Positions 9,006 through 17,533 of a stretch of DNA of 64,000 nt are shown one piece after another. The stretch covers positions 1,856,146-1,920,145 of the forward strand of contig NZ_JH719395.1 in the NCBI RefSeq assembly GCF_000271845.1. The letters run 5' to 3'. The notes under the pieces are model-generated. The model worked only from the letters and a program-made list of their open reading frames with translations. It ran no database searches and had not been told where the DNA came from. A program made the translations under genes and the position numbers. The stretch is from Rhizobium leguminosarum bv. trifolii WSM2297. Its GTDB lineage: Bacteria > Pseudomonadota > Alphaproteobacteria > Rhizobiales > Rhizobiaceae. Numbering within the stretch: position 1 is the first letter of the stretch; every line of letters begins with the position of its first letter.

Positions 9006-10004
9006 TCAGAAATTCTGGAACAGCTGCCGCACGGTGTCGTAAGTCGCATTGGCGATGTTCAGCGATTGCAGGCCAAGCTGCTGCTGCGTTTGCAACGCCT
9101 TGAGCTTGCTCGACTCTTCCTCCATGTCGGCATCGACGAGCCGGCCGATTCCGGCGGTGTTGTTGTCGTGCAGTTTGGTGGCAAAATCGTTCTGCAGGTT
9201 GATGCGTTTCTCCAGTGCGCCGAAGGCAGAACCAACCGTCGTCAGCTGTGTCAGCGCAGCATCGACGACACTGATCATTTCGCCGATCTGTCCCTTCGTC
9301 GTGGCGGCCGAAAGCGAGATCACCACCTGCCCGGTCGTGGTGCCGTTCTTGCTTTCCATCAGGACATAATTCTGCGAAGCGCCGAGCTCGGTGGCGAAAT
9401 AGGCCGATGTCAGTACGCCGTATTCCCCCGAACCGGTGGCGCGATCGTCGATCAAATAACGCGCGTCCTTGGAGGTCGTCGCCCCCACGGGCGTATTGTC
9501 GATATGATAGCTCAGCATACCCACAGAGACCGTGCCGTCGGCATTGCGGATGAAAGAGGCCGGGATCTGACGCGGCTGCGTCGGCGTCGCGTCGTTGTTG
9601 AGAATTACCCAGTTGTCGCTGTTGAAGGTCGCCGATTCCGAAACGCTGCGCAGCTGCTCCTGCAACTGCTTGATCTCTTCGTTGACCTTGTTCTTGTCAA
9701 CGCCGTCTTCGGTCGCGGCAACCAGCTTGGCTTTGATCTCGGAGACGACGTCGATGACGTTCTCGACGCCGGTATAGGCTGTGCCCATCGTCGCCGCCGC
9801 CATGCCGAGCGCATCCTGGATCGCCGAAACAGCCTTGTTGTCGGTGCGGGCGGTGGTGGCGACCGACCAATAGGCGCCATTGTCGGCGGCTTTTGCCACA
9901 CGCATGCCGGTCGTGATGTGGTTTTGGGTGACCGTCATATTCCGGTTGATATCGCGCAGCACATGAAGCGCCGCGTCCACGGAGACGCGCTGATAAATAC
10001 TCAC
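9006..10004 (-). CDS. flagellin
   Basis: 332 aa. The N-terminal D0/D1 region carries ALHVLRDINRNMTVTQNHIT, then AADNGAYWSVATTARTDNKA. The C-terminal D1/D0 region carries GALEKRINLQNDFATKLHDN, then LQTQQQLGLQSLNIAN and a terminal LFQNF. This is the rhizobial FlaA/B/C/D/E class that forms complex filaments. GTG 10004 is preferred (GGAG 11 nt upstream), giving MSIYQRVSVDAALHVLRDIN; extending to the ATG at 10073 adds a Cys/Phe-rich stretch unlike flagellins. It stands alone, away from any flagellar cluster, so it may be a minor or strain-variable filament subunit, possibly the flaE-type gene. Confidence 0.93.
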   Translation of the reverse strand: MSIYQRVSVDAALHVLRDINRNMTVTQNHITTGMRVAKAADNGAYWSVATTARTDNKAVSAIQDALGMAAATMGTAYTGVENVIDVVSEIKAKLVAATEDGVDKNKVNEEIKQLQEQLRSVSESATFNSDNWVILNNDATPTQPRQIPASFIRNADGTVSVGMLSYHIDNTPVGATTSKDARYLIDDRATGSGEYGVLTSAYFATELGASQNYVLMESKNGTTTGQVVISLSAATTKGQIGEMISVVDAALTQLTTVGSAFGALEKRINLQNDFATKLHDNNTAGIGRLVDADMEEESSKLKALQTQQQLGLQSLNIANATYDTVRQLFQNF

Positions 10005-10128
10005 GGGAACTAAACTCCAAAACGCAAACAGGACGCAAACTGCACAAGAAATGAACCGTTGCCGCGCGGACATTCATGTCCGGGGTCGCTGGGAGCCCAG
10101 CGCGTTGCAGCCTTCAAGAAACGAAGAA

Positions 10129-10147
10129 GACCAGCCGGTTGCTGGTC
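10129..10147. promoter_or_regulatory. perfect hairpin in the flagellin upstream region
   Basis: GACCAGC (10129-10135) and GCTGGTC (10141-10147) flank CGGTT, 125 nt upstream of the flagellin start. It could be a leader hairpin or an operator; no function can be assigned. Confidence 0.4.
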
Positions 10148-10156
10148 ACGATCATT

Positions 10157-10182
10157 GCCGTTTATGCTTAACAAACGGCTAA
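10157..10182 (-). promoter_or_regulatory. dyad with CtrA-like half sites upstream of flagellin
   Basis: GCCGTTT (10157-10163) and AAACGGC (10173-10179) form a 7-bp dyad. Overlapping it, TTAA (10168-10171) is followed after 7 nt by CTAA (10179-10182), one mismatch from the TTAA-N7-TTAA CtrA consensus known in alphaproteobacteria. About 155-175 nt upstream of the flagellin start. Regulation is inferred only. Confidence 0.35.
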
Positions 10183-10226
10183 ACTTCAGAAGTAATTTAT
10201 CTTATTTTTCAAGGTTTCATACACCA

Positions 10227-10255
10227 TAAGAAACGCCGCCGAATGGGATCCGGCG
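10227..10255 (-). terminator. weak terminator of the RND operon
   Basis: Read on the minus strand just after the RND stop, CGCCG and CGGCG pair around nine bases (10237-10255), followed by GCGGCGTTTCTT. The stem is only 5 bp, so confidence is limited. Confidence 0.4.
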
Positions 10256-10279
10256 ACGTCTTCAGTTCGGATAAAAGGC

Positions 10280-13200
10280 CTATTCGGCGGCCTGCAACTG
10301 CTCCTCGTCGGGCACAGCGCGTGGCCGCGTCGCCACCGCCATCTCCTCGTGCAGCCGGGCTTCCTCATGGGCATGCGGCTTGCCGAAGCGGGCGAGCAGC
10401 AGATAGGCGACCGGCGTGATGAACAGCGTCACCAGCGTCGCGAAGCCGAGACCGCCGACGATCACCCAGCCGAGTGCCACGCGCGCTTCGGCGCCGGCGC
10501 CATGGGCAAAAACCAAGGGCACGCCACCGAGGATGGTGGCGATCATCGTCATCATCACAGGGCGGAGGCGCAACGCGCAGGCCTTTTCGATCGACGAGCG
10601 CACGTCCTCTCCCCGGTCGCGCAGCTGATTGGCGAATTCGACGATCAGAATGCCGTTCTTCGCCATGACGCCGACCAGAAGCACGAGGCCGATCTGGCTG
10701 TAGATATTGAGGCTGGAGCCGGTGATGACAAGGGCGAAGACGGCGCAGGCAAGACCAAGCGGCACCGTCGACATGATGATCAGCGAGGACAGCACGCTTT
10801 CGAACTGCGCCGCCAGCACCAGGAAGATGATGACGATGGCAAAACCGAAGGTCAGCGCCATGCCGCTTGAATTCTCTTCCAGCGTCGCGGCTTCCGCCAG
10901 CGGCAGCAGACGCGAGCCCGCCGGCAGCAGCGGTGCGGCAAGTTCCGTCACCTGTTTGACCGCGTCGCCGAGCGACATGCCGTTCTTCAGGCCGGCGGTG
11001 ATTGCCACCGAGGCCAGCTGCTGCTCGCGGTTCAGCTGCGGCGCGACCGAACCTTCCTTCATCGAGGCAATGACCGACATCGGCACGATCTTGCCGTCGC
11101 CCGTCTTCAGGAACACGTTTTCGAGGTCTGTGGGGTCGTCGATCGGCCGCGTCGTTGAGGTCAGCAGCACCGGATAGGATTCACCGTCAACGAAGACGTC
11201 GACCACCGAGCGCCCTTCGAGCAGCGATTGGATCGCCGTTGAAAGCCCCGTGATGTCGATGCCGAGATCGGAAGCGCGCTCGCGGTCGATCGCCACCGAC
11301 ACCTGCGCCTGGCTGGGCTCGTTGGTCAGCCGCGGCGTATCGTATTGGCCGGTGGCGTCGAGCGCCTGGACCAGCTTGGCGGCTGCCGCCGTCAGCGCCT
11401 CGTGATCATTGCCGATCAGAGCCATCTGCACGCCGCTGCCGGCGCCGCGGATGCGCAGGCTGTTGGAGGAGATGGCGTTACCGCGCAGCGCCGGCACCCT
11501 CGCTGCCGCCTGATTGATGTCGCCGACGATCTCGGCTTGCGTCCTTTGGCGCTCTCCCCAGGGGGCGAGCGTCAGCACCATGAAGCCGCTGTTCAGCGAA
11601 CCGCCCTGGCCGGAGATCGAGAAGACGTTGCGGATATCGCCGCTGGTCACCAGCGGCTGCAGATATTCTTCGACGAGTTGCATCTTGTCGCGGGTATATT
11701 CGAGGCTCGATCCCTGCGGCGTCGTCAGCCGCATCATCACCATCGACCGGTCCTCTTCGGGCGTCAGTTCGCTCTTGACGGTCGAAAACGCGATAACGGC
11801 TGCACCAGCAAAGATCACTGAAAACAGGATGACGACAAACGGCGCATTGAGACAGCCGTGCAGCGCCCATTTGTAGAGCCGGGCGAGCGCCCCGCCCAGA
11901 CGGCCGAGCGCACCATGATCCTCGAGCATCGGCTTCGTCAGCATGCGCGAGGCAAGCATCGGGCAAAGCGTTAGCGCCACGATCGACGACAGGCCGACGG
12001 AGAAGGCGAGCACGAAGCCGAATTCACGGAACAGGCCGCCGACCTGTCCCGGCAGGAAGGAGAGCGGGATGAACACGGCCGCAAGCGTCGCGGTCGTCGC
12101 GACAACCGCGAAGAAAACCTCGCGCGTTCCAAGCACGGCGGCCGCCCGCGGCCCCATGCCTTCGGCGCGTCGCCGCACGATGTTTTCGAGCACCACGATC
12201 GCGTCGTCGACGACGAGGCCGGTCGCCAGCACGATCGCCAGCAGCGTCAGGATATTGATGGAGAAACCGACCATATAGATCGCCGCCAGCGTCCCGATCA
12301 GCGCCACCGGCATGCTGACCGCCGGGATCAACGTCGCCCGCCAGTCGCGCAGGAAGAGATAGATGACGGCGGTAACGATGATGGCGGCGAGCGCCAGCGC
12401 CAGAACCACCTCGTGGATCGCACCCTGGATGAAAACGGCGTCGTCGCTAGTGATCGCGATCGTCGTACCCTCGGGCAGCGTCTTCCACAATTGCTCGACG
12501 GCAGCCTTGATGCCGGTCGAGATATTCAGCGTGTTGGATTGCGCCTGGCGGATGATGCCGAGGCCGATGCCGGGCTTGCCGTTGGAGCGCAGCGCCGTTT
12601 CGCCGTCGCGCGGTCCGAGTGTCACCGTCGCGACGTCGCCCAGCCGGACGCGGTCCTGCAGCATGACGTTGGAAAAATCCGCCGGCGTCTGCAGGTTGGC
12701 GGTGGCGCGCACCACGATATCCTGCGTATTGCTCTTCAGCGATCCGGCCGGCACATCGAGCGCGGCATTGTCGAGCGCCTTCGTCAGGTCGCCGATGGTC
12801 AGCCCGCGGCTCGCCAGAGCGCCCTGGTCGACATCGACGCGGAAGACCTTCTCCTGGTCGCCATATTCCTCGACATCGGCGACGCCGTCGACGGAAGCGA
12901 GGCGATCGATCACCTCGTTTTCGACGAGCTGCGTCAGGTCGTCCATGTTGAGCTTGGTGGAGGTGACGGCAAGGCGCATGATCGCCGAGGAATCCGAATC
13001 CGCCTTGACGATCTGCGGCGCGTCCGCTTCATCGGGCAGGTTCTGGGTGATCCGGCCGATCGCGTCGCGCACGTCGTTGGCGGCGACCGCGAGATCGATC
13101 GCATCCGAGAATTCCAGCGTCACTCGGCTCAGGCCGAAGGAGGAGGTCGACGAGATCGATTTCAGCCCGCTGACGCGCGCGACCGCGCCCTCGATCACCT

Positions 13201-13435
13201 TGGTCAGTTCCTGATCGATCGTTTGCGGCGATGCACCGTCGAAGGTCGTGCGCACGGTGACGACGGGACGGTCGACATCCGGCAGTTCACGCACTTCGAC
13301 GCCGACGTAAGCCGCAAGGCCGGCGACGACCATCAGCGTGTTGAACACCAACGCCAGGATTGGCCGGCGAACGAAAAGCGCGGTGAAACTCTGTTTTCCC
13401 GAGGCCCTATCCTGATGAATCTCGGTCACGCTCAT
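10280..13435 (-). CDS. RND (HAE1-type) multidrug efflux inner-membrane transporter
   Basis: 1051 aa, the usual AcrB/MexB family length, with 12 membrane spans expected. The first span is FVRRPILALVFNTLMVVAG, and two large periplasmic loops follow it and span 7. Proton-relay context is visible in ILTLLAIVLATGLVVDDAIV (paired Asp in TM4) and the central block GTREVFFAVVATTATLAAVF. It works with the membrane-fusion protein encoded just upstream, to which it is translationally coupled (ATGA overlap 13432-13435). No outer-membrane channel gene is adjacent, so a TolC-like partner must be elsewhere. Substrates are unknown. Confidence 0.95.
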   Translation of the reverse strand: MSVTEIHQDRASGKQSFTALFVRRPILALVFNTLMVVAGLAAYVGVEVRELPDVDRPVVTVRTTFDGASPQTIDQELTKVIEGAVARVSGLKSISSTSSFGLSRVTLEFSDAIDLAVAANDVRDAIGRITQNLPDEADAPQIVKADSDSSAIMRLAVTSTKLNMDDLTQLVENEVIDRLASVDGVADVEEYGDQEKVFRVDVDQGALASRGLTIGDLTKALDNAALDVPAGSLKSNTQDIVVRATANLQTPADFSNVMLQDRVRLGDVATVTLGPRDGETALRSNGKPGIGLGIIRQAQSNTLNISTGIKAAVEQLWKTLPEGTTIAITSDDAVFIQGAIHEVVLALALAAIIVTAVIYLFLRDWRATLIPAVSMPVALIGTLAAIYMVGFSINILTLLAIVLATGLVVDDAIVVLENIVRRRAEGMGPRAAAVLGTREVFFAVVATTATLAAVFIPLSFLPGQVGGLFREFGFVLAFSVGLSSIVALTLCPMLASRMLTKPMLEDHGALGRLGGALARLYKWALHGCLNAPFVVILFSVIFAGAAVIAFSTVKSELTPEEDRSMVMMRLTTPQGSSLEYTRDKMQLVEEYLQPLVTSGDIRNVFSISGQGGSLNSGFMVLTLAPWGERQRTQAEIVGDINQAAARVPALRGNAISSNSLRIRGAGSGVQMALIGNDHEALTAAAAKLVQALDATGQYDTPRLTNEPSQAQVSVAIDRERASDLGIDITGLSTAIQSLLEGRSVVDVFVDGESYPVLLTSTTRPIDDPTDLENVFLKTGDGKIVPMSVIASMKEGSVAPQLNREQQLASVAITAGLKNGMSLGDAVKQVTELAAPLLPAGSRLLPLAEAATLEENSSGMALTFGFAIVIIFLVLAAQFESVLSSLIIMSTVPLGLACAVFALVITGSSLNIYSQIGLVLLVGVMAKNGILIVEFANQLRDRGEDVRSSIEKACALRLRPVMMTMIATILGGVPLVFAHGAGAEARVALGWVIVGGLGFATLVTLFITPVAYLLLARFGKPHAHEEARLHEEMAVATRPRAVPDEEQLQAAE

Positions 13436-14640
13436 CGGGTGACGGCCTCCCCATTCGAGGCCATTTCGGCGGAAACGCGCACCGCCCCGCCTTCACGCAC
13501 GCGCTGCAGGCCCTGCGTCACGATCTTGTCACCGTCCTTGAGATCGGCTTTGACAAGCACGAAATCCGGGTTGCGCTGCACGACGCTGACCCGCACCTTG
13601 TGCGACTTGTCGTCGTTGACGAGCCAGACGAAGGAGCCTTGCGAATCCCACTGCACCGACTGCGGATCGACCGCCGGATATTTGTCGCCGGGAAATTTCA
13701 TGCTGACGCTGAAGGACATGCCGGCGCGCAGTTCATCCGAACTGTTGTCGATCTTGGCGCGCAGGCGAAGCGTGCGGCTTGCCGCGTCGATGCGGTTGTC
13801 GACGGCCTCGACCATGCCTGAAAATACCTGTCCGGGCTTTGCCACCGACATCGCCTCGACCGGCTGGCCGACCGACACCGTATTTGCGAAGCGCTCCGGC
13901 ACCCAGAAGTCGACGAGGATTTCCGAACGGTCGTCGAGCGTGACGATCGGGATGCTCGTCGTGACATTGTCGCCGATATTGACCGGTACGATGCCGACGA
14001 TACCGTCGATCGGCGCAATAATGTTGCGCCGTGCGAGATTGAGTTCCGCGGCCTGCAGCTGTAGCCGCGCCCCCTGCTCGGCGATCTCGGAATCGAACAC
14101 GTCCATGCGCGACACGCTGGACTTGATGTTGTGATAGAGATTGGATTTCTCGACGGCGGCCTTGACCGCTACATCAGCCTGACCGCGGGCGATCACCTGT
14201 TCTTCGCTGTCGAGCTTGGCGAGCACCTGGCCGGCCTTCACATTGTCGCCCGACTTGATGAGGATTTCACGGATCGTGCCCGATGCCTGTGCGGTCACAG
14301 CGACCGAACGGATCGCATCCCCGGTGCCGATGGCATTCAGCCGGTCGTTGACGACGCCCTGGACGACGGCCTGCGTTGCGACGAGAATGGCGCCGTTGCG
14401 CCCGCCGCCATTGCGGCGGTTCTGCCCCTGACCTTGTCCCTCGCCACGCTGCTGGCCCTGCGCCCGGGCGGGAGCGTCGGCATCCGCCGTCTCCGCCTTC
14501 GGCGCGATCTTGGAAACGATGCCGTCTGGAATACCCGCATCGCGCATCGTATCGCCGGCACCGGGCACAAAGAAAACCCACGCGGCAAAACCGGCAACAA
14601 TGACGATGAGCGAAAGTATAAACTGCTTCCAAAAGGCCAT
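13432..14640 (-). CDS. RND efflux periplasmic adaptor (membrane fusion protein)
   Basis: 402 aa. An N-terminal membrane anchor (FILSLIVIVAGFAAWVFFV) is followed by a Gly/Gln/Arg-rich linker (GQQRGEGQGQGQNRRNGGGR). Then come the lipoyl/hairpin/beta-barrel domains of HlyD/MFP proteins, with ASGTIREILIKSGDNVKAGQ and IIAPIDGIVGIVPVNIGDNV as the two lipoyl halves. It links the RND pump to an outer-membrane channel. The ATG at 14640 has GGAGACGTGC upstream, and the 50 residues before it are not conserved-looking. Confidence 0.94.
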   Translation of the reverse strand: MAFWKQFILSLIVIVAGFAAWVFFVPGAGDTMRDAGIPDGIVSKIAPKAETADADAPARAQGQQRGEGQGQGQNRRNGGGRNGAILVATQAVVQGVVNDRLNAIGTGDAIRSVAVTAQASGTIREILIKSGDNVKAGQVLAKLDSEEQVIARGQADVAVKAAVEKSNLYHNIKSSVSRMDVFDSEIAEQGARLQLQAAELNLARRNIIAPIDGIVGIVPVNIGDNVTTSIPIVTLDDRSEILVDFWVPERFANTVSVGQPVEAMSVAKPGQVFSGMVEAVDNRIDAASRTLRLRAKIDNSSDELRAGMSFSVSMKFPGDKYPAVDPQSVQWDSQGSFVWLVNDDKSHKVRVSVVQRNPDFVLVKADLKDGDKIVTQGLQRVREGGAVRVSAEMASNGEAVTR

Positions 14641-14766
14641 GCACGTCTCCGGAGGGACTCGAGGTTGGACCAGGGTCGGTCGAAAGAGGCGCCGCGGGAT
14701 CAAGATTCCCGTCTGATGCGACAATATCGCGCGTTTACAGCTTACCGGCAAGCATAAGCAGCCGGC

Positions 14767-14782
14767 ATTACCGATTTGTAAT
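14767..14782. promoter_or_regulatory. palindromic operator candidate upstream of the efflux operon
   Basis: ATTAC (14767-14771) and GTAAT (14778-14782) flank CGATTT, 127 nt upstream of the adaptor start. The shape resembles TetR/AcrR-type efflux operators. No regulator gene is adjacent, so the binder is unknown. Confidence 0.35.
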
Positions 14783-14907
14783 ATCAGCAAAGAATGGAAA
14801 TAACCCGGCCGCTCACTTTTGCTTGAACAACCCCTCGCCGTGTCTTTGACACCGCCGATTGACAGGCGAGATGCCGTGAAAAACCTCTGCCGATGCGGGT
14901 TGAATCT

Positions 14908-15816
14908 CTATCGGCCCATTGACCATCGCAAGCCGATGACGGCTGCAATTCCCAGTATCGGCCAAACCGCCCAGAACTGCCCCGACCAGGTGAAGAGGTT
15001 GATGCCGACAATGCCGAGCGCCACGATCGCCAGCGAGGTAATCTTCCGGTTGAACCGGATCTGGTTGCGATTCCAGGTGAACGCCGCGAGGACGGCGAGC
15101 GCAAGCACCGGAAAGCGCGCCCAGAAAACGCCCTGCCATGATAAAAGATTGATGCCGATCAGCACCGCCGCGACGACGCCGAGCACAGCGAACAGTCTGC
15201 GTCTGCCAGGTAACGGGCCCGCATCGGCAATCTCAGCCACCGGCTGCGGCCGCGCGGGGCCCGGTCGTTGGGGAGGCGGCGTCTCGTCCTTGGCATCGCC
15301 GATCTTCACCGCGTAGCTCGGCACCCCTTCATCGACGTTCTTCACCATCAGCGGCCCGAGAAACTCAAAACCGACCGCGACCTTGTTGCGGACCTGGTCG
15401 TAGACGGTGCTTGAGATGACGATGCCGCCGGCTGAAGCCGAGGCCTGAAGCCGTGCGGCGATGTTGACGCCGTCGCCATAGATGTCGTCGTCTTCGACGA
15501 TCACATCTCCGAGATTGATGCCGATGCGGAACAGCATGCGTCCGTCTTCCGGGCGGCGGGCGTTGAAACCGGCAAGTTCGTTCTGGGTATCGACGGCCGC
15601 GCGCACCGCCTCGACCACGCTTGGGAAATCGGCGATCAGCCCATCGCCCCAGGTGTTGATGACACGGCCGCCATGGCTTTCGATCAGGCGTCCCATCGCC
15701 TCCCGGCAGCGCTTCAGCGCCGCAAGCGTCCCCTCCTCGTCAGCCCCCATCAGCCGGGTATAATCCTGCACGTCAGCACAGAAGATCGTCGTCAGCTTGC
15801 GCCGCGTTTCACTCAT
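14908..15816 (-). CDS. class III adenylate/guanylate cyclase with membrane C-terminal domain
   Basis: 302 aa. Residues 1-175 are a class III cyclase domain. The metal-binding aspartates are present (Asp15 in FCADVQDYTRLMG, Asp58 in TWGDGLIADF), as is the GDGVNIAARLQ block followed by GGIVISSTVYDQV. After a Pro-rich linker, the last 100 residues hold about four membrane spans in two similar halves. Expected product is cAMP, made at the membrane, but the nucleotide specificity cannot be fixed by eye. Rhizobia carry many such cyclases. Confidence 0.88.
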   Translation of the reverse strand: MSETRRKLTTIFCADVQDYTRLMGADEEGTLAALKRCREAMGRLIESHGGRVINTWGDGLIADFPSVVEAVRAAVDTQNELAGFNARRPEDGRMLFRIGINLGDVIVEDDDIYGDGVNIAARLQASASAGGIVISSTVYDQVRNKVAVGFEFLGPLMVKNVDEGVPSYAVKIGDAKDETPPPQRPGPARPQPVAEIADAGPLPGRRRLFAVLGVVAAVLIGINLLSWQGVFWARFPVLALAVLAAFTWNRNQIRFNRKITSLAIVALGIVGINLFTWSGQFWAVWPILGIAAVIGLRWSMGR

Positions 15817-15927
15817 GGTCTCTCGTCTCCGCGCTGTCCGCTCCCGGAAGGTCGCTGCAAACGTGGAATGTCGGTGAGTGATGAGCGATTGCAGCGGCGG
15901 TAAATTACTAAGCCTTTGTCGTCGTTA

Positions 15928-15954
15928 CCATCGATAATTGCACGCTATCGATGG
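15928..15954. promoter_or_regulatory. perfect 9-bp dyad between spoVR and the cyclase gene
   Basis: CCATCGATA (15928-15936) pairs with TATCGATGG (15946-15954), loop of 9 nt. It lies 29 nt after the spoVR stop and 112 nt before the cyclase start. There is no T-run, so it may be an operator or an mRNA 3'-end stabiliser instead of an intrinsic terminator. Confidence 0.4.
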
Positions 15955-15982
15955 CAGCCGCGGCTTGGAGACATAGCGGGGA

Positions 15983-17533
15983 TTATTGAACGATCTTGCG
16001 CGGGCTCGCTGTGTGCTCCCTCGCCACGGTGTTCGAACTATCGATTTCCTGAAGCGACACGTCGTAGCCCCAGAGATCGGCGAGATGCTGCAGGACAAGC
16101 CTGGTGTCGGCTTCCTGAAGATAGCTGCCGTTCATCATGATATGTTGCAGCAGCAGGCGGCGGTCACCGGCGAGATCGACGTCGACGATATCGATTGCCG
16201 GATCGGTCCAGCCGATATCGTATTCGCGGGAAAGCTGGCGGCGGATGCGCAGGTATCCGCGCTCATTGTGGATCGCCGAAACCAGAACCCCTTCCGTCTG
16301 TTCCGGATCATCGTAGAGATGGAACAGCCGGAACTGGCGGATCAGCTTCGGGCTGAGGAATTGGCTGATGAAACTCTCATCGCGGTAATTGGCCCAGATG
16401 TCGCGCAGCACGGCCATCGCATCGCCGCGTCCTGATATATCGGGGAACCATGCGCGGTCTTCCTCCGTCGGCTTCGTGACGATCCTCTCGATATCCTGCA
16501 TCATCGCAAAACCGAGCGCATAGGGGTTGAAGCCCGAGAACCGCCGATCGTCATAGCTCGGCTGGAACACCACGTTGGAATGCGACTTCAAGAATTCGAG
16601 GAAGTTTCCGTCGCTGATCTGCCCCCGCTCGTGAAGCCGGTTCATGATCTGGTAATGAACGAAGGTCGCGGTTCCCTCGTTCATCACCTTGGTCTGCCGC
16701 TGGGGATGGAAATATTGGGCGACATGGCGGACGATGCGAAGGATCTCGCGCTGCCATGGCTGCAGCCGCGGCGCGGTTTTCTCAAGAAAATAAAGGATGT
16801 TGTCCTGCGGAAGGCCGAGCGCGGCGCGGCGCTTTTCCAGGCCGCCGTCGCTCGCCTTTTTGGCCTTGCCGACGGGAACGGTGCGCCACAGATCGTTGAA
16901 CATCTGCTCCTCGTGGGCACGGCGCTCCTGCTGCCGCTTCTCCTCCTGGCGAAGGTCGATGGTGGTCTTGCCCGCATAGCGATGCACCCCGTGCGACATC
17001 AGCGCATGCGCCGCATCGAGCGTCCGCTCGACGGCGGTCTCGCCATAACGCTCTTCGCAGCGAGTGATATAACCCTTGGCGAAATCGAGGTAATCGAGGA
17101 TTCCTTCTGCGTCGGTCCAGAGCTTGAAGAGATAATTGTTCTTGAAGAAGTGGTTGTGGCCGAAGGCCGCGTGCGCGGTGACGAGCGTTTGCATCGTCGC
17201 CGTATTCTCCTCCATCAGATAGGAGATGCAGGGAGAGCTGTTGATGACGATCTCATAGGCGAGGTCGCGCATGCCGCGGCGGTAGAAGGCTTCGTGATGC
17301 GCGAAGTGCTTGCCGAAAGACCAATGGCGGTAAAACAGCGGCATGCCGGTCGACGAATAGGCATCCAGCATCTGCTCCGAAGTGATGACTTCGATCTGGT
17401 TCGGATAGACGTCGAGGCCGAGTTCGCCGAGCGCGATTTCCTCGCAGGCGTCGTGGATGCGCTGCAGCGTTGAAAAGTCCCAGTCGGCCCCCTCGAACAA
17501 CAGCCGCTCTTTTGGCCTCACCGTCATCGTCAT
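15983..17533 (-). CDS. spoVR: SpoVR family protein
   Basis: 516 aa, full length for the SpoVR/YcgB family. Recognisable blocks include EVITSEQMLDAYSSTGMPLF, FYRHWSFGKHFAHHEAFYRR, ENTATMQTLVTAHAAFGHNH and EGTATFVHYQIMNRLHERGQ. The His-rich blocks hint at metal binding, but the biochemical role of the family is not known. It is the last gene of the prkA-DUF444-spoVR triad, with a 4-nt ATGA overlap with the DUF444 gene. Confidence 0.95.
   Translation of the reverse strand: MTMTVRPKERLLFEGADWDFSTLQRIHDACEEIALGELGLDVYPNQIEVITSEQMLDAYSSTGMPLFYRHWSFGKHFAHHEAFYRRGMRDLAYEIVINSSPCISYLMEENTATMQTLVTAHAAFGHNHFFKNNYLFKLWTDAEGILDYLDFAKGYITRCEERYGETAVERTLDAAHALMSHGVHRYAGKTTIDLRQEEKRQQERRAHEEQMFNDLWRTVPVGKAKKASDGGLEKRRAALGLPQDNILYFLEKTAPRLQPWQREILRIVRHVAQYFHPQRQTKVMNEGTATFVHYQIMNRLHERGQISDGNFLEFLKSHSNVVFQPSYDDRRFSGFNPYALGFAMMQDIERIVTKPTEEDRAWFPDISGRGDAMAVLRDIWANYRDESFISQFLSPKLIRQFRLFHLYDDPEQTEGVLVSAIHNERGYLRIRRQLSREYDIGWTDPAIDIVDVDLAGDRRLLLQHIMMNGSYLQEADTRLVLQHLADLWGYDVSLQEIDSSNTVAREHTASPRKIVQ

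Noticed and set aside
12413..14134. 573-aa plus-strand frame across the RND transporter/adaptor junction
   Set aside because: Antisense to two intact, translationally coupled efflux genes.
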